A stretch of 36,233 bases of DNA from Lachnospiraceae bacterium (GTDB taxonomy: Bacteria > Bacillota > Clostridia > Lachnospirales > Lachnospiraceae): positions 1 to 36,233 of the forward strand of contig JAEEKV010000048.1 of NCBI GenBank assembly GCA_016282595.1, given 5' to 3'. Made by a program: the position numbers and the translations under genes. Shown here piece by piece: positions 17,096 to 24,301 of the stretch (position 1 is the stretch's first letter; every line of letters begins with the position of its first letter). The notes below the pieces were generated by a model, which ran no database searches, was not told where the DNA came from, and saw only the letters and a program-made list of their open reading frames with translations.

Positions 17096-17956
17096 TTACA
17101 TATATGTCACCCAGCACTGGATCACGCCGAAAAACTCCCGCACCAGGTAGTGGATCCCCACCGGTAAAAGGGTGGTGGCGGGGACGGGATGAACGTTGCG
17201 GTATCCTGCGTGATCTGCAATGAGCATGGCGCGGTATTCATGAAAGCCGTTGGTGATGATGCCGCAAAAAGCATCCGCATCACCGATGATGGCCTTGCTG
17301 TTTTCCAGATTCTCTATGGTGTCCCTGGACTGATCCTCCATAATGATCCGGTCATTGTCGATGCCGTAAACCTCTGTCAGCTGCTGCCTGATACACTCGG
17401 CTTCGCTGATCCTCTCATCCGTGCCCTTTCCCCCGGAAGCGATAAGGATGGTATCGGGGTTTTCCTTCATATACTCCGCTGCCTTTTCGATTCGCTTTCT
17501 TAAGGGGTTGGTAGGCTGGTCTCCACGGATCCCCGCCCCCAGCACAATGACATAGTCAAGACCTGTGGGAACCTCTGCCGTCATAGCCCCAACGATCTTG
17601 CCCTCCACAAGTAAAAACAGGCACAGCCCTGCCACAAACAAAATGCGATAGGCGATCCGAAGTCCTCCGGGTATCTTCACCAGAGGATGCCCCTCGATCT
17701 CCGCCCACAGCATAATGATGCGAAGGCCGGAAAAAACTGCAATCAGCGGCCAGAGCCACACCCAGGAAAGGGTGATACCCGCATACATCAGACAAATGGC
17801 AAAAAAGGCCACCGACCAGATAGCCAGAGGTGCATAGGCAAAAATGATCAGTTTCTTTATGACATGCCCCTTGGGGGACTTTCTAACGATTCCGTAGGCC
17901 AAAGCGAATCCAATCGCAACAATGATAAGACCCACCATCATGAGTTGTGTTTTCAT
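17096..17956 (-). CDS. YdcF/SanA family (DUF218) membrane protein
   Basis: A 286-residue protein. Four hydrophobic helices at about 4-24, 33-60, 62-85 and 105-125 precede a DUF218 domain (about 130-265). The domain starts LDYVIVLGAGIRG and contains LIASGGKGTDERISEA and MEDQSRDTIENLENS, matching the family's 'vlG.g......R...a......' and 'SGG....' motifs. Relatives (ElyC, SanA) affect envelope integrity, but the enzymatic activity is not settled. The ATG has an AAAAGGAT site. It lies 68 bases after gatB and probably belongs to the same transcript. Confidence 0.88.
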   Translation of the reverse strand: MKTQLMMVGLIIVAIGFALAYGIVRKSPKGHVIKKLIIFAYAPLAIWSVAFFAICLMYAGITLSWVWLWPLIAVFSGLRIIMLWAEIEGHPLVKIPGGLRIAYRILFVAGLCLFLLVEGKIVGAMTAEVPTGLDYVIVLGAGIRGDQPTNPLRKRIEKAAEYMKENPDTILIASGGKGTDERISEAECIRQQLTEVYGIDNDRIIMEDQSRDTIENLENSKAIIGDADAFCGIITNGFHEYRAMLIADHAGYRNVHPVPATTLLPVGIHYLVREFFGVIQCWVTYM

Positions 17957-18024
17957 ACGATATCCTTTTCTGTATCTCCAATCTGTTTCTTGTTATTCAT
18001 TTGCAAACAGAGGTGACGTATCTA

Positions 18025-19482
18025 TCACGCATTTTCCTTCAGGCACTCCGCCAGCAGCTTTCTCACCAGGTTCGGGTCAGCCTTTCCGCCCTCTGCTTTC
18101 ATGGTCTGTCCCACCAAAAAGCCGATGGCCTTCTGCTTTCCCGCCTTATAATCCGTAGCAGCGCCCGGATTCTCGGACAGGATCCTTAGCACACTTTCCC
18201 GAAGCTTCTTATCATCGGTTACGGTTTCAAGCCCCCGGTCTTTCACATAGGCCACGGGATCCACATCTTCTTCAAAGAGCTTCTCAAATACAGCACTGGC
18301 TACGGTGGAATTGATCTTCCCTTCCGTTGTCAGCTTCACCAGATCTGCAAGATGGGCCGGAGAAAAACGAAGCTCATCCGCATCCACGCCCCTTTCCCGC
18401 ATAAGCCGCAGGGTATCCGTCAAAAGCCAGTTGCTGACCTTCTTGGGATTTTTGCAAAGCCTTGCAGCATCCTCAAAAAGCTGCGCAAACTCCCTCTCCT
18501 TTGTCAGATTCAAAACATCCTTCATGGGAAGCCCGTACTCTTTAACAAAGCGCTCTATCTTTTCCGGACGCATCTCCGGAAGCTCCTGTTCCAGTCTATC
18601 GATCCGCTCCTTTGAGACCTTGATGGGTGGCAGATCCGGTTCGGGGAAATAGCGATAGTCCTTGGTATCCTCTTTGCTTCGCATGGAAAAAGAGGTTCCC
18701 TTTTCTTCATCCCATCTGCGGGTTTCCATGATCACTTCCCCACCGCTTTCCAGGATTTCCTTCTGCCGCAAAGTCTCCGCCTCGATGGCATGGGTAATGG
18801 CCCGGAAGGAATTCAGATTTTTCATTTCGGTACGAGTGCCCAGCTTACTTTGTCCCACGGGTCTGATGGAAAGATTGACATCCGCCCGCATGGATCCTTC
18901 CTGGAGCTTGCAATCAGAAATACCCAAATACCGGATGATGGTACGAAGGGCTTCCAGATAGGCCTTCACTTCTTCGGCTCCCGCAAGATCCGGCTCGGAT
19001 ACGATCTCCAACAGGGGCACACCGGAACGGTTATAATCCACCAGCGAGGTAAGACCGTCCTCTTCATGAAACAGCTTCCCCGCATCTTCTTCCATATGGA
19101 TATCGTGGATCCGAACCTGCTTTGAGTCAGCAGCGCCCTCCTGTCCCTCCGGGGCAATCTCCACATATCCGTTTCTGCAGATGGGATGATAAAGCTGGGA
19201 GATCTGGTAGTTTTGCGGGTTATCCGGATAAAAATAATTCTTCCGATCAAACAGCACTTCTTCTGCGATCTCACTGTGGGTAGCAAGACCTAAGGAAATG
19301 GCTCCATCCAAAACTGCTTCATTTAAAACAGGAAGGGTTCCGGGCATACCGCTGCAAACCGGACAGACCTGGGTATTGGGCTTTCCGCCGAAGGCGGTAG
19401 AACAGCCGCAGAAGATCTTGGTCTTAGTGGAAAGCTCCACATGAACCTCCAAACCGATGACGGTTTCATAAACCTTCGCCAT
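18025..19482 (-). CDS. gatB: Asp-tRNA(Asn)/Glu-tRNA(Gln) amidotransferase subunit B
   Basis: A 485-residue GatB, the kinase-like subunit that phosphorylates the tRNA-bound Asp or Glu before amidation. Seen: YETVIGLEVHVELSTKTKIF at the N-terminus, CGCSTAFGGKPNTQVCPVC (zinc-ligand cysteines), KNYFYPDNPQNYQISQ, and the C-terminal tRNA-binding YqeY-like tail (about 330-485, ending in GQTMKAEGGKADPNLVRKLL). Length is normal. The ATG lies inside the end of gatA (17-base overlap) with an AGGAGGGG ribosome site, so GatA and GatB are translated in a coupled way. Confidence 0.97.
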   Translation of the reverse strand: MAKVYETVIGLEVHVELSTKTKIFCGCSTAFGGKPNTQVCPVCSGMPGTLPVLNEAVLDGAISLGLATHSEIAEEVLFDRKNYFYPDNPQNYQISQLYHPICRNGYVEIAPEGQEGAADSKQVRIHDIHMEEDAGKLFHEEDGLTSLVDYNRSGVPLLEIVSEPDLAGAEEVKAYLEALRTIIRYLGISDCKLQEGSMRADVNLSIRPVGQSKLGTRTEMKNLNSFRAITHAIEAETLRQKEILESGGEVIMETRRWDEEKGTSFSMRSKEDTKDYRYFPEPDLPPIKVSKERIDRLEQELPEMRPEKIERFVKEYGLPMKDVLNLTKEREFAQLFEDAARLCKNPKKVSNWLLTDTLRLMRERGVDADELRFSPAHLADLVKLTTEGKINSTVASAVFEKLFEEDVDPVAYVKDRGLETVTDDKKLRESVLRILSENPGAATDYKAGKQKAIGFLVGQTMKAEGGKADPNLVRKLLAECLKENA

Positions 19483-20980
19483 TTAGATCCCCTCCTTTCT
19501 CCCCACGGGCCACCTGCTGATCCTCGCCGGATAAGGATGCTGCCTCCAGGAAAGCTGCTACTTCCAAAAGTCCTTTTTCACATCCCGTATCTCCCAAAAG
19601 CTGAACACCATAGGGAAGGCCGCTATCATCCTTTCCGAAGGGCAGGGAAATAGCGCAAAGTCCTGCCAGGTTGGCAGGCACGGTATAACGGTCACTTTCG
19701 TACATCTTCAGATTGTCCTGAAAGCTGGCTCCAAGAGAGGGGGCCACGTTGCCGCTAACAGGCCCAAGCAAAAGATCATAGCGCTGAAAAGCCCTGGTAA
19801 AGGCTTCCCGGATGAGTCTTCGCACCTGCAAAGCCTTCAGATAATAGGCCTCATAATAGCCCTCTGACAGCACGAAGCTCCCCAGCATGATCCGGCGTTT
19901 CACCTCCCGGCCAAAGCCCTCGGAGCGGCTCTTTTTCAGCATCCTGTGAAGATCCGAAGCCGCCTTAGGATCATCGGTACGATGGCCGTATTTCATGCCG
20001 TCAAACCTGGCCAGGTTGGAGGAACACTGGGCATCCGCAATGGTATAATAAGCTGCCACTGCCAAATCCTCATATCCCAGATCAAATTCCTCCACCTCTG
20101 CTCCCAGATCTCGCAGGGTGGTTGCTGCCACATCTATATTTCGTCGCATTCCATCGGAAAGCTGCTCTCCCAGCCACCCGGAAGGCATTCCGATGCTGAT
20201 ACCGGACAGATCCTTCCTTTTTTGAATAGGCCAAACCTTCTCCCGCAACGGCCGGGAAGTCGCATCCATGGGATCTTCTCCTGCAATAACCTGCAGCAAA
20301 AGGGCCGCATCCTCCACATTCTTTGCCATGGTGCCGATCTGATCCATAGAAGAAGCATAGGCAATGAGTCCCCGTCTGGAAACGGCTCCGTAGGAGGGCT
20401 TGAGTCCCACGATGCCGCAAAAGGCCGAAGGGGTTCGAACGGAGCCTCCTGTATCTGATCCTAAAGCCAGATAGGCCTCCCCGGCTGCCACAGCTACTGC
20501 CGATCCGGCGCTGGAGCCTCCTGCCACTCTGGTAGGATCCAAGGGATTTTTACAGGCACCAAAAAAAGAGGTCTCACCATAAGACCCCATCCCGAATTCA
20601 TCCATATTGGTCTTGCCGATAAAGATGGCTCCCGCTTCTCTGAGGCGTCTTATAACCTCCGCATCATAAGTGGGAACAAAATCCTTCAGCATACGGGATC
20701 CGCAGGTAGTCGGCAGGTCTTTGACGCAGATATTGTCCTTGACAGCCATGGGCACACCGCAAAGCGGCCCGGGATCCCCTCCTGCATCCAAGAGCCTTTG
20801 CAGGGCATCCCCCTGCTCTCTTGCGCCTTCTTCATCTACGGTAATGAAGGCACCCAGCTCCTGCTCCCGTTTTTGTATTGTCTCAAACACCGCGTCCAAA
20901 ACGTCGGTGATCCTGATCTCCTTGTTTCTGATCCTTTCGGATAACTGTGTTGCCGAAAGAGATAACAGCGCCTTTGCCAT
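19466..20980 (-). CDS. gatA: Asp-tRNA(Asn)/Glu-tRNA(Gln) amidotransferase subunit A
   Basis: A 504-residue amidase-signature glutaminase that releases ammonia from glutamine for GatB. The catalytic Ser-cisSer-Lys triad is present: K81 (MAVKDNI), S156 (GGSSAGSAV) and S180 (GSDTGGSVRTPS). GKTNMDEFGMGS (about 122-133) is also characteristic. Slightly longer than the common 485-490 residues, with the extra length at the C-terminus. It lies 38 bases downstream of gatC with a GGAGGAG site. Confidence 0.97.
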   Translation of the reverse strand: MAKALLSLSATQLSERIRNKEIRITDVLDAVFETIQKREQELGAFITVDEEGAREQGDALQRLLDAGGDPGPLCGVPMAVKDNICVKDLPTTCGSRMLKDFVPTYDAEVIRRLREAGAIFIGKTNMDEFGMGSYGETSFFGACKNPLDPTRVAGGSSAGSAVAVAAGEAYLALGSDTGGSVRTPSAFCGIVGLKPSYGAVSRRGLIAYASSMDQIGTMAKNVEDAALLLQVIAGEDPMDATSRPLREKVWPIQKRKDLSGISIGMPSGWLGEQLSDGMRRNIDVAATTLRDLGAEVEEFDLGYEDLAVAAYYTIADAQCSSNLARFDGMKYGHRTDDPKAASDLHRMLKKSRSEGFGREVKRRIMLGSFVLSEGYYEAYYLKALQVRRLIREAFTRAFQRYDLLLGPVSGNVAPSLGASFQDNLKMYESDRYTVPANLAGLCAISLPFGKDDSGLPYGVQLLGDTGCEKGLLEVAAFLEAASLSGEDQQVARGEKGGDLNGEGL

Positions 20981-21018
20981 AGTCTCCTCCTCTATGCCCG
21001 TTAGGGTATGTACTAAAT

Positions 21019-21309
21019 TTATATGGTTCTGGGTACTACAAACAGATCCTCCCTGGCCTCAGGAGCATTGGACAAAATAGCGCTTTTCTCATCGCCGTTT
21101 GTAACCCTGTCTTCCCGAAGCTTTCCCATCTCCATACCGGGATGTGCCAGGGGCGAAATGCCCTCCGTATCCACAGCACCGAGCTTATCAAAGTAGGTCA
21201 GCATCTTTTGCATATCCTCAGCCGCCTGCTGCTTTTCCTCATCATTTAGTGCAAGCTCTGATAGGATCTCTACCCGCTTGATTACCCTATCATCAACGAC
21301 TACGCCCAT
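21019..21309 (-). CDS. gatC: Asp-tRNA(Asn)/Glu-tRNA(Gln) amidotransferase subunit C
   Basis: A 96-residue GatC, the small subunit that wraps GatA and GatB together. The N-terminal helices VIKRVEILSELALNDEEK and the segment MLTYFDKLGAVDTEGISPLA match the family ('l..m..yid.l...dt.gv.P'), as does the C-terminal REDLFVVPRTI. It starts three bases after the dapF stop, with a GAGGAG ribosome site that lies within the end of dapF, so it is coupled to dapF. Confidence 0.95.
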   Translation of the reverse strand: MGVVVDDRVIKRVEILSELALNDEEKQQAAEDMQKMLTYFDKLGAVDTEGISPLAHPGMEMGKLREDRVTNGDEKSAILSNAPEAREDLFVVPRTI

Positions 21310-21312
21310 TGC

Positions 21313-22224
21313 CTACTCCTCAAACCAAATACCGTCAAATACAGTGGTTGCGGGACCTGTCATATAGATCAGGTTCTTTTCCCGATCCCACTCGATCTTC
21401 AGCTCTCCGCCCAGAACCTTTACAAAGACCTGATCCTCCGTCTTTCCAGCCAAAATACAAGCCACCGCCGTAGCGCAGCATCCGGTACCGCAGGCCAGGG
21501 TCTCTCCGCTGCCTCTCTCCCAGACTCTCATACTGACGTGCTCTCTGTCAATGACCTTTACAAACTCCGTATTAGTACGGTTGGGAAAACAGGGATGGTT
21601 CTCAAAGCCGGGTCCCATAGCCACAAGGTCCAGATCCTCGATCTCATCCATAAAGATCACCGTATGGGGATTGCCCATGGATACGCAGATCATCTCATAC
21701 TCGCTGCCGTTCACCGAAAGCTTCTGCCCTACTACCGCATCCTCATCCAGCATGGGGAACTGCTTTTGCAGCTCTTTTGCCTTCTGTGATACGGATCCGT
21801 CCGCTGCCGCCTTACCGGGATCCACCGGAACCTTGGGAGCGGAAAAAATAGGATGTCCCATATCCACGCGAACCTTGACAATCTTGCCCTGTTCCTCAAA
21901 CAGTGTCAGGTGCTTTACTGCGCCAAAGCTTTCCACGGTAATCTGCTTTTGATCCGTCAAACCGTAGTCATATACGTATTTGCCCACACAGCGAATGCCG
22001 TTTCCGCACATTTCTCCGCGGCTTCCGTCTGCATTGTACATTTCCATTTCAAAATCTGCAATCTCGGAAGGATTGATAAAAATAAGGCCGTCGGACCCGA
22101 TACCGAAATGCTGCTTTGATACCTGTATGGCCAGCTGATTTTTCTCCTCCGGTGTATAGGAATGTTCAAAGCCGTTGACATAGACATAGTCGTTGCCGCA
22201 GCCGTGCATTTTTGTAAATTTCAT
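21313..22224 (-). CDS. dapF: Diaminopimelate epimerase
   Basis: A 303-residue enzyme that interconverts LL- and meso-diaminopimelate for lysine and peptidoglycan. Both catalytic cysteines are visible: C73 in EMCGNGIRCVGKY and C245 in ETLACGTGCCATAVA. The N-terminus MKFTKMHGCGNDYVYVNG is typical. It is longer than the usual ~275 residues, largely through an insertion at about 130-165 rich in Lys, Asp and Gln. It lies directly upstream of gatC and 66 bases after the ANTAR gene. A stem-loop sits in that gap. Confidence 0.96.
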   Translation of the reverse strand: MKFTKMHGCGNDYVYVNGFEHSYTPEEKNQLAIQVSKQHFGIGSDGLIFINPSEIADFEMEMYNADGSRGEMCGNGIRCVGKYVYDYGLTDQKQITVESFGAVKHLTLFEEQGKIVKVRVDMGHPIFSAPKVPVDPGKAAADGSVSQKAKELQKQFPMLDEDAVVGQKLSVNGSEYEMICVSMGNPHTVIFMDEIEDLDLVAMGPGFENHPCFPNRTNTEFVKVIDREHVSMRVWERGSGETLACGTGCCATAVACILAGKTEDQVFVKVLGGELKIEWDREKNLIYMTGPATTVFDGIWFEE

Positions 22225-22249
22225 ATCTTCTGTCCTCTTTCTGTCCGTT

Positions 22250-22267
22250 TGCAGATAATCCTCTGCA
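22250..22267 (-). other. Stem-loop with hexaloop between the ANTAR gene and dapF
   Basis: Minus-strand TGCAGA-GGATTA-TCTGCA: a perfect 6-bp stem with a 6-base loop, about 25 bases before the dapF start. ANTAR proteins bind hairpins with hexaloops, but their consensus has A at loop position 1 and G at position 4, which this loop lacks. Confidence 0.4.
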
Positions 22268-22290
22268 GCGAAAATGAATTGCTCTCAGTA

Positions 22291-22833
22291 TTACCGCATA
22301 GTCAGAATGATCTGGGCAGTCTCCACAAAGGATCTGCTCTCATCCATGCTTCGTTTCTGGATATATCTGTGGGCCTCACTCTCGCTCATGTTGTTACGAT
22401 TCATCAAAAGTGCCTTTGCCTCCCGGATCAGGGCTTCCTGCTCGGGGGTACGCTTTTTCGGAGCCTGCTTTTTCCGGCGCCTCTCATAAATAAAGTCACC
22501 CAGCATCAGCTCCACGGTATTTAACAGATCGTGAACCTGAAAGGGCATAGCCAGGGACATGATGTTTTCCATGCCTCGCTCTCCCAGTCTGTTACCCGGT
22601 GCAAGGAGCAGTACCTTGAAGCTGTTCGGCAGACTTTCCGCCAGTTCAAAGTACATCATATCCGTAAGCCTGAAGGAGCAGATCACCACCCCTTCTCCCA
22701 GCTGGTCGGCTGCCGCAATGGCCTGGGCTCCTGAGGGATGGATGAAAACCTCCGAATAACCGCCCTGCACCAGCAGGTTTTTGATCATTTTATTCTCTTT
22801 TTCCTTTGATAGTGCGACAATCACGCAGGCCAT
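22291..22833 (-). CDS. ANTAR-domain RNA-binding regulator with degenerate receiver domain
   Basis: A 180-residue protein. Residues 1-115 have the alpha/beta pattern of a response-regulator receiver. Residues 124-178 form the three-helix ANTAR domain (EQEALIREAKALLMNRNN, then SESEAHRYIQKRSMD). ANTAR proteins bind paired RNA hairpins and prevent transcription termination. In the receiver-like part the usual residues are absent: S9/K10 stand where the acidic pair should be, C52-S53 replace the phospho-acceptor Asp, and A95-M96 replace the conserved Lys. It should therefore not be switched by ordinary phosphorylation. It lies 35 bases downstream of glnA with a GGGGAGG site, so glnA is the most likely target. 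Confidence 0.9.
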   Translation of the reverse strand: MACVIVALSKEKENKMIKNLLVQGGYSEVFIHPSGAQAIAAADQLGEGVVICSFRLTDMMYFELAESLPNSFKVLLLAPGNRLGERGMENIMSLAMPFQVHDLLNTVELMLGDFIYERRRKKQAPKKRTPEQEALIREAKALLMNRNNMSESEAHRYIQKRSMDESRSFVETAQIILTMR

Positions 22834-22868
22834 GCCATCACCTCCCCTCTGCTGATCGTTTTAAACTT

Positions 22869-24167
22869 CTAGTAGCGGTAAAGGTAATTTTCCAGCTCCC
22901 AGCTTGTCACCTGTCTGTTATACTCCTCAGCCTCTGCCTTCTTGGCAGCAATGTATTTAGCTGCACAACTCTCTCCCAGGATCTCTTTTACCAGGGGATC
23001 CTGCTCCATGAAAGCTACTGCCTCCTCCAAACTGGAGGGCAGCATGGAAACATTTGCAGCTTCCTTATGGGGCGGCATGATCTGTTTCTCAATGCCTTCC
23101 AAGCCTGCCGTCAAAATGGCAGCAATGGCAAGATAAGGGTTGGCGGCAGAATCAGGACTGCGAAGCTCAATGCAGGTTTCTGCTGCTTTTCTCTGGACTG
23201 CGCGGATCAGGGGACACTGGATGTTTTCCGTCTCAAAGTCCGCATAGAGGGGTGCATCAAATCCAGGCTGCAATCTCTTGTAGGAATTCACGATGGGATT
23301 GGTCAGAGCTGTTAAAGCTTGTATATGCTCCAGAATACCACCGATGAAATAGTAGCCCGTTTTGGAAAGATGTGCTGCATCTTCCGGATCCTCAAATACA
23401 TTTTTTCCATCCTTGTGAAGCATCATCTTCAAATGCATGCCGCTACCGTCGCAATCTGCCTTAGGCTTAGGCATAAAGGTGGCATGAAGGCCGTGATGCT
23501 TGGCGATGGTGCGAACCACCATCTTAAAGGTCATGATATTATCCGCAGCTTCCAGTGCTTCTCCCCGGACAAAATCCACCTCATGCTGGGCAGGTGCCGT
23601 CTCGTGATGGGAAGCGATCACCTCAAAACCCATGTCCTCCAGAGTCAGTACAATATCTCTTCTGGCATTCTCCCCCAGGTCCAGAGGGCCCAGATCCAGA
23701 TAGCCGGCCCGCTCATGGGTCAGGGTGGTGGGCAGTCCGTCTTCATCGGTATGGAACAGGAAAAACTCACATTCCGGCTCGATGTAGAAGGTATAGCCCA
23801 TTTCCTTTGCCTTGGCGATGGCTTTCTTCAGCACGAAGCGGGGATCATCGGAAAAGTGCTCTCCATCCCCGGTATGCACGTCGCAAAGCAGCCTTGCCAC
23901 CTTTCCGTGCTGGGGTCTCCAAGGGAAAATGGAAAAAGTGGAAAAATCCGGATACAGATACATATCGGATCGTTCAATGGCGGAAAATCCCTTGATGGAA
24001 TAGCCGTCAAACATAAAGGTGTTGTCCAGCGCCCGCTCCAGCTGGGAAGCAGTGATGGCCATGTTTTTCAGATTGCCCTGAAGGTCGGTAAACTGCAGGC
24101 GGATAAATTCCACGTCCTGGTTTTTTACCTCCTCCATCACCTCTTCACGATTCATTTCTTTTCTCAT
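22869..24167 (-). CDS. glnA: Glutamine synthetase, type I
   Basis: A 432-residue enzyme that makes glutamine from glutamate, ammonia and ATP. It shows the N-terminal beta-grasp (VEFIRLQFTDLQGNLKN), the catalytic motifs MFDGYSIKGF (about 52-61), YIEPECEFFLF (metal-binding Glu, 128-138), HHETAPAQHEVDF (187-199), GSGMHLKM (241-248), NSYKRLQPG (294-302) and IELRSPDSAANPY (333-345). The adenylylation loop of enterobacterial enzymes (NLYDLP) is missing; the region reads AANVSMLP. The loop after NSYKRLQPGFDAP is divergent (LYADFETENIQ, where most have an 'IAWS..N' pattern). The ATG has an AAAGGATG site. The leader contains a promoter and a terminator-like attenuator. Confidence 0.96.
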   Translation of the reverse strand: MRKEMNREEVMEEVKNQDVEFIRLQFTDLQGNLKNMAITASQLERALDNTFMFDGYSIKGFSAIERSDMYLYPDFSTFSIFPWRPQHGKVARLLCDVHTGDGEHFSDDPRFVLKKAIAKAKEMGYTFYIEPECEFFLFHTDEDGLPTTLTHERAGYLDLGPLDLGENARRDIVLTLEDMGFEVIASHHETAPAQHEVDFVRGEALEAADNIMTFKMVVRTIAKHHGLHATFMPKPKADCDGSGMHLKMMLHKDGKNVFEDPEDAAHLSKTGYYFIGGILEHIQALTALTNPIVNSYKRLQPGFDAPLYADFETENIQCPLIRAVQRKAAETCIELRSPDSAANPYLAIAAILTAGLEGIEKQIMPPHKEAANVSMLPSSLEEAVAFMEQDPLVKEILGESCAAKYIAAKKAEAEEYNRQVTSWELENYLYRY

Positions 24168-24208
24168 AACTCATCCTTTCCGCATGATCGCTTTAACCTT
24201 ATCTTCAC

Positions 24209-24242
24209 AAAAAGGGCGCTCTTATAGCCTAAGAACGCCCTT
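24209..24242 (-). terminator. Intrinsic terminator in the glnA leader, candidate attenuator
   Basis: Minus-strand arms AAGGGCGTTCTTA and TAAGAGCGCCCTT pair over 13 positions (one G-U wobble) with a 5-base loop. The stem occupies 24212-24242 and runs into a five-T tract (24209-24213). It begins about 9 bases after the predicted glnA transcription start and lies 42 bases before the ATG. It could also act as the end of the upstream Fn3 gene's transcript. Confidence 0.8.
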
Positions 24243-24257
24243 GTTCAAACTGTGTTT

Positions 24258-24286
24258 ATTGTACCCTTGTCAGGGTATTTTTGCAA
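24258..24286 (-). promoter_or_regulatory. Promoter of glnA
   Basis: TTGCAA (24281-24286), 17-base spacer, TACAAT (24258-24263) on the minus strand. Predicted start is about 24251, upstream of the leader terminator. No better promoter is visible between the terminator and glnA. Confidence 0.7.
24262..24277. promoter_or_regulatory. Inverted repeat in the glnA promoter spacer, candidate operator
   Basis: TACCCT-N4-AGGGTA, a perfect 6-bp inverted repeat filling most of the spacer and touching the -10 box. Placed for repression by a dimeric DNA-binding protein. It does not match the GlnR consensus. Confidence 0.45.
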
Positions 24287-24301
24287 GAAAAATCTTGCCC
24301 T

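Noticed and set aside
23319-24227. Plus-strand open frame of 302 codons opposite glnA
   Set aside because: Antisense to highly conserved glnA codons; product has no family resemblance.
24209-24301. Canonical ANTAR dual-hairpin RNA motif in the glnA leader
   Set aside because: Two stems with hexaloops carrying A at position 1 and G at position 4 were looked for and not found. The loops seen are GGCTA (5 bases) and, upstream of the predicted start, TGACAA.
24168-24301. GlnR or TnrA binding site upstream of glnA
   Set aside because: No TGTNA-N7-TNACA pattern was found.
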